Source: Laguncularia racemosa (lineage: Eukaryota; Streptophyta; Magnoliopsida; Myrtales; Combretaceae). Taken from it: a stretch of 64,000 nucleotides of DNA. The translations under genes were made by a program, and so were the position numbers. Location of the stretch: contig JBBMOL010000139.1 in assembly GCA_037954665.1 (NCBI GenBank), positions 910,232-974,231 of the forward strand, in the 5' to 3' direction. The notes under the pieces are model-generated. The model ran no database searches, was not told the DNA's origin, and was given only the letters and a program-made list of their open reading frames with translations. Shown piece after piece: positions 23,941 to 34,299 of the stretch; the stretch's first letter is position 1; every line of letters begins with the position of its first letter.

Positions 23941-25000
23941 AATAAAATTACTCCATAATACTAAAAAAAAATAATAATAGGAAGGACTTTCGAGGAATAG
24001 ATGGAAAAAAGATTTTGTTGGACATCATAATACTTAAAGGGATAAAAAAGGGTAAGTATATACCACAATTAAGTAGACAAATTTTTGAAAACTTTATTCT
24101 TGAATAAGTAATGTTTAGTACCGTTATGAGTTTGTAAATTTTTGTTTAAATGGCATGATAAATTTTGATATTACATGGATTAACTCTTGAACTCTGATTT
24201 TAGTATTTACAGCACATTAATTATGATTAAGTAAAAAAGGATGCTAAGGAAAAATAACTTTATCATAAATGTAATATGTTTAAGTTATTTAAGAAATTTG
24301 TCCTTAAACTTTATTAATTTATTTTTGCTTGAGGACAAGCAAAGACTCAAGTGTGGGGAAATTTGATAAGGGTTATAAAATACATATTATTTATATAGAT
24401 TATAATAATCTGTTATGTAATTTTTTTATATTTTATATAAATATTGCACTTAATCAATTTATATTTTGATTTTAGCATTTTAAAATATACTTTATGTTTT
24501 AATGAAATAATTATATGAAAGTTGAAGGAAAAAGATATCAAATATACAAGATTAAAAGTCCAACACATAAATTAATATGTACGTGTCCAAATAAAGCAAA
24601 AAAAAAGCCAATACCAACAATGGAAATCAACTGTACTAAAAGGCGTACTCAAAACCGTGTCGAAGGAAACCAAACAAAAAAAAAACACACATATTGGATG
24701 CACGCCAAATTGCACGGCCGTATTGAAGTTCCAAGGAGACCGTGCCACCAAAGACTGCAATATAAAGAGAATTAGCCAGATCAGATGGATTAGAAACCAA
24801 ACGGCGAGGAGACAACCAACAAAATAAAGATTAGATTTTGAGAGATCAGAATATAACAGATGAAATTATTGCACGCCAAAGATTTCGTCCTTATCATCCA
24901 AGATCACGTGCTTATATATATATAATATATATATATATATATGCGCAAAGATGCAGCCATATCGTGTTGCGCTAATCGTGCCATGCTTATTCCAATTATC

Positions 25001-25009
25001 TATATAAAG
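25001..25009 (+). promoter_or_regulatory. TATA box in the split LTR
   Basis: TATATAAAG lies about 640 bp into the LTR, followed by purine-rich sequence. It is the best core promoter candidate of this LTR and is about 560 bp upstream of the copia insertion point. Confidence 0.4.
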
Positions 25010-25564
25010 ACGTCCAAGAGGAAGAGAGGAGATAGATCAAATAGATAGAAAACCAGTAGATAGAATTGGTTTAGGATCAAAATTAGATTAGACAAGATTA
25101 GTAGAATAGATAGATTAGAGTAAATTAGAGATTTTTTTATATTTTTAATGCTTTGTTTTATATTATTACTTTTAGATTTAACATGTTAATAGTTTAAATT
25201 TTTTTTGTATTCAGGTATGATGAACCCTAGAATGAGCATGCAATTTTTCTATTATTATTTAATAAATTTTTTATTATTCTTGTGATTCAATTATGTATTT
25301 TTAATTGCTTTCAATTTAATATTACCGACATATTAAGTGAAATTTGATTTCTTATATAAAGATCGAGAGAGTCTTTATAAAATAGATCTAGCATAATTGA
25401 AACGAGTTGAATACAATCCTAGAGATAGGACAATGTAATTCTTCCAGATTATGGTGAAACCTAATAGTGGAATTCATAAATCGAATGTAATGCAATTTTA
25501 GAGATTTTAATTAGGAAGAGATTTCAATTAATTAACTTACAATTAGGAATTAATGACTCGAGAG

Positions 25565-26099
25565 TAACAACTTTTGAGAAACTTTAGCTGAATGCCTTTC
25601 ATAATTCATGTTCAAGTATATATATACATTAGGAGGATGTCTTTCCAAGCAACTATATCTTACAAACTAGGAAAATAAATCTTCCTCTACCAAAATATAC
25701 AATACAAAATATACATGCCATATTTACAAACTAAGTCATGAAACAAATATCTAAATATTCACGGTCATGTTACACGGCCGTGCTTTCTAGCCATGTATCA
25801 GGCCATATATGTTTCTAGTAGCTACCTGACACAATACACGGCCGTGCCTTCTGTCCGTGTATCCGGCCGTGTATGTTTCTGGGATGTACCTGACACAACA
25901 CAAAGGCTGTGCATTCTGTCCATGTATCCGGTCGTGTATGTTTCTAGGAGGTACTTGACACAACACACGGCTGTGCCTTCTGACCGTGTATCCATTCGTG
26001 TATGTTTCTGGAAGTTATCTAACACAATACACGGCCGTGCCTTCTGACCGTGTATCCGGCCGTGCATGTTTCTGAGCTTCCAGATATTCTTGATTGATA
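25565..26099 (-). repeat. Left (3') LTR of the copia element, 535 bp
   Basis: It matches the right LTR except for point differences, a 14-bp addition, and three fewer 64-bp units (starts at 25828, 25892, 25957 and 26021). On the plus strand it reads TAACAACTT...TTGATTGATA. The ends are TA...TA rather than TG...CA, as placed by the target duplication and the primer site. Confidence 0.85.
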
Positions 26100-26109
26100 T
26101 CCCCCCTCG

Positions 26110-29100
26110 AATTGATGCGGACTGATCAAGAAGCATCAATTTGCCAACAAAAAACTGATGACGCTGCCAAGAAAGAGCCGTAGTAAATATATCAGCCGTT
26201 TGAAGATCAGAAGATATATAAGGAAGAGAAATAACACCATTATCATAAGCTTCTCGAATAGAATGACAGTCCACTTCAATATGTTTCGTACGCTCATGAA
26301 AAACAGGATTAGCAGTAATCTGAACAGCACTAGTATTATCGACATGAAGAGAAGTAGACCTAAGTTGAGGAAAACCAACCTCAGCCAACAAACCTCAAAG
26401 CCAAATGATCTCAGAGCAAACAGATGACATAGCACGATATTCGGACTCAATAGAAGACTTAGACACACGATCTTGTTTCTTACTCTTCCAAGAAATTAAA
26501 GAGTTACCAAGAAACATACACCAACTAGTAATAGAGCGACGTGTATTAGAACAACCAGCCCAATCAGCATCACTATATGTGGTTAAGTGAATGGGAGACT
26601 TCACAGAAAAGAGCAAACCACGATGAGAAGTCCCTTTTAAATACCGAACAATACGGCGAACTGCTGCTAAATGAAGATGTGTAGGTGCCTGCATAAATTG
26701 ACTAACTTGTTGTACAGCAAATGAAATATCAAGGCATGTAATAGTCAGATAATTGAGACTTCCAACAAGTTGTCAATATAGAGATGGATCAGATAGAAAG
26801 TCACCATCATGTCATTGATATTTAACATTCACTTCCAAAGGAGTATCGATAGAACGTCCCTCTTGGAAACCAGCTAAAGCAATAAGTTCCTCAGTATATT
26901 TATGTTGATGAAGAAAAATACCAACAGAAGAAAAGTGAACCTCAAGACTTAAGAAATAAGTTAACGATCCCAAATCCTTCACATGAAAAGAACTTTGAAG
27001 GCGCTCTTGTAATTGAGACATTAATTGAGTATCAGATCCTGTGATAACAATATCATCAACATAGACTAACAACAAGACAATTCCCTTATTAGTCTTGCAC
27101 AGGAATAATGAAGAATCATACTGACTTTGAATAAAAGAGAAGCTAAGAAGAGTATTACGAAACTTCTCAAACCAAGCCCGTGGACCTATTTTAAACCGTA
27201 TAGAGACCGTTTGAGCTTACAAACATCATGTGAGGGTGTGGAAAACAATCTTGGAGGAGGAGTCATATAGATATCTTCCTTGAGGTCTCCATGCAAAAAT
27301 GCATTCTTAACATCCATCTGTCGTAAGAACCATCCTTTAGATGCAGCAATAGATAGAATAAGCCGGACAGTTGTCATCTTAGCCACAGGTGCAAAGGTCT
27401 CTTCATAATCAATTCCATATTCCTATCAATTGCCAAGAGCTACTAACCTTGCCTTATATCTGTCGAGGGAACCATCAGATCGAATCTTAAGAGAATAAAC
27501 CCATTTACAACCAATGGGTTTAACACCAGTAGGACAAGAAACAATATCCCAAGTGTGATTATCTTGAAGTGCTTGAAGTTCCTCTTGCATGGCTTTTATC
27601 TAGCAAGGCTGTTTAGCAGCCTGAGAATAAGATTTAGGAATGGTAGCATTAGTTACAATTGTAGAGTAGCCGTATCTATCTGGAGGACGAGTGTGCCGAG
27701 TTGATCGTCGAAGAATCATTGAAGCATTTTTAGAAGCAGGGTCGGAAAGGGCAAGTCCAGGCTTGAACCGTTTATCAAAATAAGAGTCATCAAAGTGAGG
27801 AAGTACAACAGTATCAGATGTCGAAAGATGTTGCTGAAAATAGTATTCATGTTCAAAGAAAATCACATCCCGAAAGATATGCCATTGATTATTAATAGAA
27901 TCATAACATACAAAACCTTTATCATTAGACTGTAACCCATAAAGCCACATCAAACAGATTGGGCTGACAACTTATGACGTTCATGGGTAAGTAAATGAAC
28001 AAAACAAACACATCCGAAAGTATGTAGCATATGATAATTATGATGTTTACCAAACACTCGTTGATAGGGAGAATCAAACTTCAATTGTTGAGATGATAAG
28101 CGATTAATCAGATAAACGGCAGTAGATAAAGCTTTGGTCCAAAACTTAGCCGGAACAGAAGATTCTAATAACAATGTGCGCACCACATCTAACAAATGTC
28201 GATTTTTCCGTTCGGCAACTCTATTCTGCTGAGGTGTATAAGGACATGAGCATTGTGAAACAATACCCTTATTATGAAGAAATGCTTGAAACTCATGAGA
28301 AATATATTCGCCACCATTATCAGACCGTAAGATTTTAATACAAGTGGAAAATTGAGTCTCAATATATGTCACAAATGTTTGAAACACAGTAAACACGTCT
28401 GCTTTGGAATGCAAAAAATAAATCCATGTAAATCGACTGTAATCGTTAATAAATGTCACAAAATATTTATACTGATCATGTGAAATAATTGGGGCAATTC
28501 CCCAAACATCAATATGAATAATGTCAAAACATTTATTGGCACGACTACCAAAAACAGGAAAAGGCAATGTCTTACTTTTGCCCAGTTTACAAGAAGAACA
28601 ATCAACTAATAAACTTTTATCTATGGAACCGAGAACACCTCTTTGCAACAAATGATTCAAAACAACATTATTTGGATGACCTAAGCGTCTATGCCAGATG
28701 CCAGCCTTATTGTCAACAACTGAAGAAGCTAATGACAAAGTCCGAGGAACATTAAATTGTAATGGAAATAACCTGCCCACTTTAGGCCCCTTCGCTATCA
28801 CCTTCCCCGACACTTGATCTTGTACAGTACAGCCATCACGAGAAAAGTGGACATCACAGTTAGTATCCACCATTTGCCCAACAAAAAGTAAGTTAGTAGA
28901 TAATTTAGGAGAAACCAAGACATGTCGAAAGGAGGAGCTAATATCACCAACTGTCGTAAGAGGAATATTATTTCCATCAGCAACCTGAATATGTTGAATA
29001 CCAGTATATGGATGTTGATTATGCAATAAATCAGATGTGCCGGTCATATGATTTGTGGCTCCTAGACTCAACAAACCAAGGAACAGAATTAGTAGTCTTA

Positions 29101-30062
29101 CCTTTCCCTTGAAGACCAAGAGCAGAGAAGGTAGAGAGGATCATCTGTTGAACCATATCTAGTGTGAGAACAGATTACTTATTGCTAGCAATTGTGGATG
29201 TCGAACCAAGATTGCAAGAGTTGGATATCGTAGCATGAAAAGCTTGTAGCCTTCTGTTTTGAGGCCTTGTAGGACACTCCTTAATAATATGTCCTTTTTG
29301 CTTACAATAATTACAGAACTTCTTACTACAATGCCGGGCAATATGACCAAATTCTTTGCAGCTGTAACATTGCATTGTTCCCTTTCCTTGGGTCTGAGCA
29401 GCATATGCAACATTAACTATTCCAGATGATCCACCAGTTGCACCAATAGCGGCTTGTGTCGCCAATCTTTGTTCCTCGCGCAGCAATTCCCCAAAACATA
29501 CATCCAAACAAGGCACTAGATCTCTATTTAGCAATCCAGCCCGAGCAGTTTCAAATTCAAGTCTGAGCTTCATCAAAAACTGATCACGGCAACTCACTTC
29601 ATGAATAGCCTGAAGACTAGCCAAACTCTCCTTTGACACCTTAGCATAGATAATACCAGAATATTCGCTCCATAAATTAAGGAAGCCAGAATAATATTGT
29701 TCAATTAAGAGATTACCTTGACTATAATTACTCATATCAAGTTCCAATTGGAAACGTCTTGTAGTATTATCTTAATTATAGACGCATTTCAAGTATTCCC
29801 ACATTTCTTTTGCTGTGCCAAAGGATCGTAAATTGTTCACCATGTGAGCCTCAATAGATCCCAAAATCCAAGAAACAATATGTGCATCCTTTGCCTCCCA
29901 TTGACCACGATCTTTCGACTCTGTAGGAGCTGGAGAAGACCCGTCAATATAACCCTAAAGCTCCTTCCCTTTCAAAAACATCTTGAACTGAAATTCCCAT
30001 GCAGCATAATTCTTTCCCGTAAATCTAATAGCTAAGATTTCATGTGTTTTCTCAGAAGACAT
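26110..30062 (-). pseudogene. Copia gag-pol polyprotein, lightly disrupted
   Basis: ATG at 30062 starts MSSEKTHEILAIRFTGKNY. Gag runs to about 29175 and has two zinc knuckles, CYSCKEFGHIARHC and CNYCKQKGHIIKEC, with an early stop in place of a Trp codon. The protease D-S-G-A site is altered to E and shifted in frame near 29070. Integrase at 27950-29119 has GIWHRRLGHPN and DCSSCKLGKSK (HHCC), then D in HIDVWG, D in SDNGGEY and E in VAERKNRH. Reverse transcriptase spans about 26812-27600 with QMDVKNAFLHGDL and LLVYVDDIVITGS. RNase H at 26136-26694 has YSDADWAG and ESEYRA, and the end at about 26110 has TKHIEVDCH and a QTADIFTTAL stretch. Frameshifts occur at about 27950, 27180 and 26395. Confidence 0.9.
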
Positions 30063-30209
30063 TCTAAACCGAATTGTCACTCACGACTTGATTATCAAAA
30101 AATTGTTGATTGGAATTAATCAACCTAAAGCCAAAAATAAAACCAAGAACAACCACAATTCCAAGACTAAAAAAGAGATCTATGGATTCAACGCAATACT
30201 CAGTTGTGT

Positions 30210-30222
30210 GGCTGTAATACCA
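30210..30222 (-). other. Primer binding site of the copia element
   Basis: TGGTATTACAGCC directly follows the 5' LTR end (TTGTTA). It resembles the initiator-Met primer site TGGTATCAGAGCC used by most plant copia elements, with a few changes. Confidence 0.7.
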
Positions 30223-30935
30223 TAACAACTTTGAGAAACTTTGGCTGAATGCCTTTCATAATTCATGTTCAAGTATATATATACATTAGGAGGATATCTT
30301 TCCAAGCAACTATATCTTACAAACTAAGAAAATAAATCTTCCTTTACCAAAATATACAATACAAAATATACATGCCATATTTACAAACTAAGTCACGAAA
30401 CAAATATCTAAATATTTATGGCCGTGTTACACGGCCGTGCCTTCTAGCCGTGTATGTTTCTGGTAGCTACCTGACACAATACACGGCCGTGCCTTCTATC
30501 CGTGTATCCGACCGTGTATGTTTCGGGGATGTACCTGACACAACACACGGCCGTGCCTTCTGTCCGTGTATCCGGTCGTGTATGTTTCTGGGAGGTACCT
30601 GACACAATACATGGTCATGCCTTCTGACCGTGTATCCAACCGTGTATGTTTCTAGAAGTTATATGACACAATACATGGTCGTGCCTTCTGTCTGTGTATC
30701 CGGTCGTGTATGTTTCTGGGATGTACCTGATACAACACACGGCCGTGCCTTCTGTCCGTGTATCCGGCCGTGTATGTTTCTGAGAGGTACCTAACACAAC
30801 ACACAGCCGTGCCTTCTGACCGTGTATCCAGCCGTGTATGATTCTGGAAGTTATATGACACAATATATGACCGTGCCTTCTAATCGTGTATCCGGCCGTG
30901 TATGTTTCTGAGCTTCCAGATATTCTTGATTGATA
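30223..30935 (-). repeat. Right (5') LTR of the copia element, 713 bp
   Basis: It begins (plus strand) TAACAACTTTGAG right after the primer site at 30210-30222 and ends TTGATTGATA before GAGAG. It holds seven 64-bp units starting at 30473, 30537, 30601, 30665, 30729, 30793 and 30857. Its excess of 178 bp over the other LTR equals three units minus the 14-bp addition. Confidence 0.88.
30473..30920. repeat. 64-bp tandem array in the copia 5' LTR (7 units)
   Basis: Each unit holds ACACGGCCGTGCCTTCTG, then CCGTGTATCC, GGCCGTGTATG and a TTTCTGGGA-GTACCTGAC segment. The unit is rich in palindromic CGGCCG cores. The period is exactly 64 bp between successive GACACAA starts. The homologous array in the other LTR has four units (25828-26085). 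Confidence 0.9.
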
Positions 30936-31265
30936 GAGAGAGCTATTAGTTCAAATTAGGAATTTCTATGGTCCAAAAATAAAATAAGAATTTAAATAAT
31001 AATTAGTTAATTATATTAGTAAATCTAGGGAGATTCAACACCTGAATACATTTTAATTGATTATTTCTTTTCTTTACTTTATTTGTTATTTATTTTATTT
31101 ACTCATTTATTTAATTTTGTCGATCAGATAATAAGAGAAAGAGTTATTATTAGTACTCGTAATCCCTATGAAATCGACACTCGATATTTTTATCCACTAT
31201 ACTATAAAATTGATAGGTGCACTTGTCTATAGGTCTAAAGTTAGATAGTAAAAAAACCAATATCA

Positions 31266-34200
31266 TGGTTCAAATAAATTATAAATGTTACGGTAAATAG
31301 TTTAAATGGGGGATCCCATGCAGTAACAAATTCTCTTTTTGAGCTACTGAGCATGTTTATTGATTATAATGGAAGTTTTATTTAAACCACTTAACAAAAC
31401 ATTAATCCTCTATTTTAACTACTTTAAGATTTAATTATTTATTTTAATTGTTTAATATAACTTTGATTATCTATTTTAATCATTTAAAATTTTGATTTCC
31501 TATTTAACCTTCATTTTAGAAGTTCATCACCTTGCTTGTAATTTTTTTAAAAGAAAAGTTCTTTACTCCACAACATCATGTGTGTTTTCATAGTTGACGC
31601 CCATTAATGCTTGCATAATGCTTTCTTATCTTAAGTGAGAAAATGTTATAGCACATTAATTTATTAGTAAATGAATTTTGTTCATGAAGTCCCCTTTGTT
31701 GTTATTGAATGGTTCAAGAATAGGGTGGCCAAAATTGCATCTTAGACTAATATAAAACCAAACCACTTATCATAACCCAGTTTGCTATTAAACTACACTT
31801 TAAAACGGTATGATTCGTAAATGGTTTGACTTTGAGCCGTATTTGATTTTCTTTCTATTTCGTCATTATCTTCTTTATGGATTTATTTTGAGATTTTAAC
31901 TTCATTTGAATCAAAATTGAATTTATTTTTCTCAGTTATACTACTCTATAAACAAAGCAAGTTGGCCTTAGAATTTTCAATTTTAGAATAATTAATTCAA
32001 ATTCAGGAGATATAGTACGATATATGAATCTAAATAAAATCAATAATATAAAAAATGAAACACAAGTTGAGAAACCTTGTTTTCATTTTCCATGCAACAT
32101 TCCCCGACTTAGACTATGATATAAAGAAAAAGTTTTCTCAACCAAACATCAATCAAGAAATGATTCCTATGTATCTAGCGAGTAGATGATAGGACGCCGG
32201 CCTAATAGCTCCAACACGATTTCTGTGTCTGTGGGAAGAAAGAGTTAAAAGTACTATATTGGATCCCAAGTGTGTCTTATGGAGCAGGTGAAAGTTACCA
32301 TTAAAATTAAGGATACATAAATTTTCACCACATGATTTCGACACTTCAATGCCCTCATTAGGGAATAAGAACGTTAGTAATTTTATATATTTATGGCAAC
32401 ATTGAAATAAATGATCTATAATTTAAATGTATCATTCAAGTTCCCTATATTTATACTAAAATTTAGTTAAGCTATCTACTTTTTAAATAGATCATTCAAA
32501 TTTGTTATATTTATACTAATTTCTTTATATATTATTGAAAATAATAACACAGTTGGTTCAACAATACAAATACAAAGGCATAAAAGTACAATCAAAATCA
32601 TTGTTGTCAAACTTGGTCCAAAGGGTTTACTCAAACATGTGATAGGGTTACGGATCAAGAGGTCAAACTAGGTTAGACCACGGGTCAAACGAGGGTCAAT
32701 AAAAATGTATATATATTAGTATCGTGTCTGAAATTATCATGATATATTATAATGCATTATGTATACTGGGTATATTTATTATGAATATATCCTTGATAAA
32801 ATATTTAAAGAGACCAATACAAGAAATATTGTAAATTTGGGATGTTTATTTATTTTTGTTTAGATTTTCATACATGTATTTTTTGTTCTATCATCTATGT
32901 GCTTAGTAGATAAATATCATAAAGAAATATATCACAATCAATTATAAGGATGCTTATATATTCTTGATTTATAAAAATGTCTTAAATATGTATTATAATG
33001 TTTGCTGCATAGAGAAATATATAAAAGCATTCTTACTTTATATGTATTACAACGTTTGCTGCATAATCATACTTAAAACCTTCTATATACATTTGAATAA
33101 AAATCCTGGTTAGCAAAAATCTTTCACTAATTCCATATAGACAGAAAGTTTTTCTCTTTTTTTTTTTTGGATATTGGGTGTAATGTTAGCAAAAATGTTA
33201 TTTACATGATTTGTACGTTCATTGTTACAATAATGATAATTTATTCTTTTGAATGTAAGGTGCCATGGTTTTCTAAATTGTCAACCAAAGCAGTCCCACA
33301 TGGTTAATTTGAAAGGATGTCCACGAGCTAACTTTGTATAAATACCTAACCGTCAATGTCTCCTCATTTAAGAATGGTATAATGTAAGAAGGTGCAAAGG
33401 GCTTGGCTTTGGCACTGGGTGGCCCAACTTAGTCATAATTTATTTAATCTAGGGCCCTAAATGTTTGTAGGGTGTTGTGTATCGAACCATCTGGGCCAAC
33501 TGGGTTAGTCCCTGTTTTAACAAAGATTAAAAGAATTCAACTGAATTTTTACATATAATTTCTAATTTTTATTTTTACCAACTTCTGTATATATATTACA
33601 ATTGTTGGAAAGAGAGATTCAAACTCGGTCTTGTTGGGATAACAGAGTTTATGCTGATGAGTTATAAGGGCCTTGATCGAAATTTATACTTTGAAGATCA
33701 CAACATCTTTAGTAAGCATACTTTATAAGTACTATCATTAACCAAATCCTTATTAAATTTGTTGGCAGTTTTTATAGGCAATCAACCACATTCTTTATGG
33801 AATTGGAATAAATCAGCATTTAATTTTGAGACAACTTTAACTTATATTTATTTTGATTAAACGTTGACCGACTCCTCTTTTATGTTATCCTCCATTTCTT
33901 TGTTGTCTTTTTTTTTTTTCTTTGTCCCTTAGCAATTGTAATAAACCTATATTTATTTTTGTTTCCTTTTCTTGGGATTTAGGAAGATTGTTTCCTATCC
34001 CATCTATGGTAAATCATCTATTTAATTTTCTTCTATGAGACAAATAATATTCATTCCAAATTTATGGTTTCATAACATAAGTCAATAAGTTTTCAATATA
34101 TATAATAAAAAAAATTGATTCTAACTCTTATAAATAACAAAATGTTGAGAGTCATTTCATTGTGTGTGTTGTATTGGGCCAAACTCTCCTGAACACTTTT

Positions 34201-34290
34201 CCTGTTCATTCTTGTACTCCATCTAAACCTTTCCACATCAACTTAAACATTGTAGTGGTACCAATGGATGTACCGTAATAATCAACTTAG
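31266..34290. other. Intergenic region without supported genes
   Basis: AT-rich sequence with no recognisable coding gene. It contains part of a repeat also found at 40318-40640 (about 31380-31545), a small direct repeat (GTATTA-AACGTTTGCTGCATA-like, near 32990 and 33041) and an snRNA-like promoter pair at 33293-33344. A 63-codon minus-strand frame at 32153-32344 has no recognised similarity. Confidence 0.5.
33293..33344 (+). promoter_or_regulatory. snRNA-type promoter signature (USE-like box plus TATA)
   Basis: GTCCCACATGG at 33293-33303 resembles the plant UsnRNA upstream sequence element (RTCCCACATCG, one or two differences). TATAAATA starts at 33337, 33 nt after it, which matches the spacing of Pol II-type plant snRNA promoters. 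The sequence that would be transcribed from about 33370 does not match U1, U2, U4, U5 or U6 as far as can be judged by eye. Similar boxes also occur in plant transposon promoters, so function is uncertain. Confidence 0.3.
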
Positions 34291-34299
34291 TACTTAGGA

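Larger units (their letters stand above)
25565..30935 (-). mobile_element. Ty1/copia retrotransposon, nearly complete, 5.37 kb
   Basis: The element is bounded by LTRs (25565-26099 and 30223-30935) and a 5-bp target duplication GAGAG (25560-25564 and 30936-30940). On the minus strand the primer site TGGTATTACAGCC adjoins the 5' LTR, and the purine tract GAGGGGGGA adjoins the 3' LTR. Gag, protease, integrase, reverse transcriptase and RNase H follow in copia order. A few stops and frameshifts make it non-functional, but the two LTRs are still very similar, so insertion is comparatively recent. It lies inside the LTR of another element. Confidence 0.92.
23950..31265 (+). mobile_element. 3' end of a plus-strand gypsy element (internal stub, PPT and LTR), split by copia
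   Basis: An AT-rich internal stub (about 23950-24350) leads to GCTTGAGGACAAGCAAAG and a purine tract GTGTGGGGAAA, then an LTR starting TGATAAGGG at 24364. The LTR is interrupted by the copia element at 25565-30935 and resumes at 30941 to end in ATATCA at 31265. The GAGGACAAGC-type sequence before the LTR is common in plant gypsy elements. No polymerase domain survives, so the lineage is not assigned. Confidence 0.6.
24364..31265 (+). repeat. LTR of about 1.53 kb, split by the nested copia element
   Basis: The left part is 24364-25564 and the right part 30941-31265. With the insert and one GAGAG copy removed, the parts join into one LTR with TGATA...TATCA inverted ends. It carries a TATA box at 25001-25009, a GCACGGCCGTAT motif near 24712 and a TA microsatellite at 24912-24942. 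Confidence 0.6.

Noticed and set aside
24515..24775. 86-codon plus-strand frame
   Set aside because: It lies wholly in the U3 part of a gypsy LTR, is Lys/Thr-rich and resembles no known protein.
25793..26047. Open frames across the copia LTR (also 30372-30863)
   Set aside because: They are created by the 64-bp tandem repeat and repeat the same peptide; not genes.
32153..32344. 63-codon minus-strand frame with CILNFNGNFHLLHKTH
   Set aside because: No recognised family, no start context and no neighbouring exons; too short to support as a gene.
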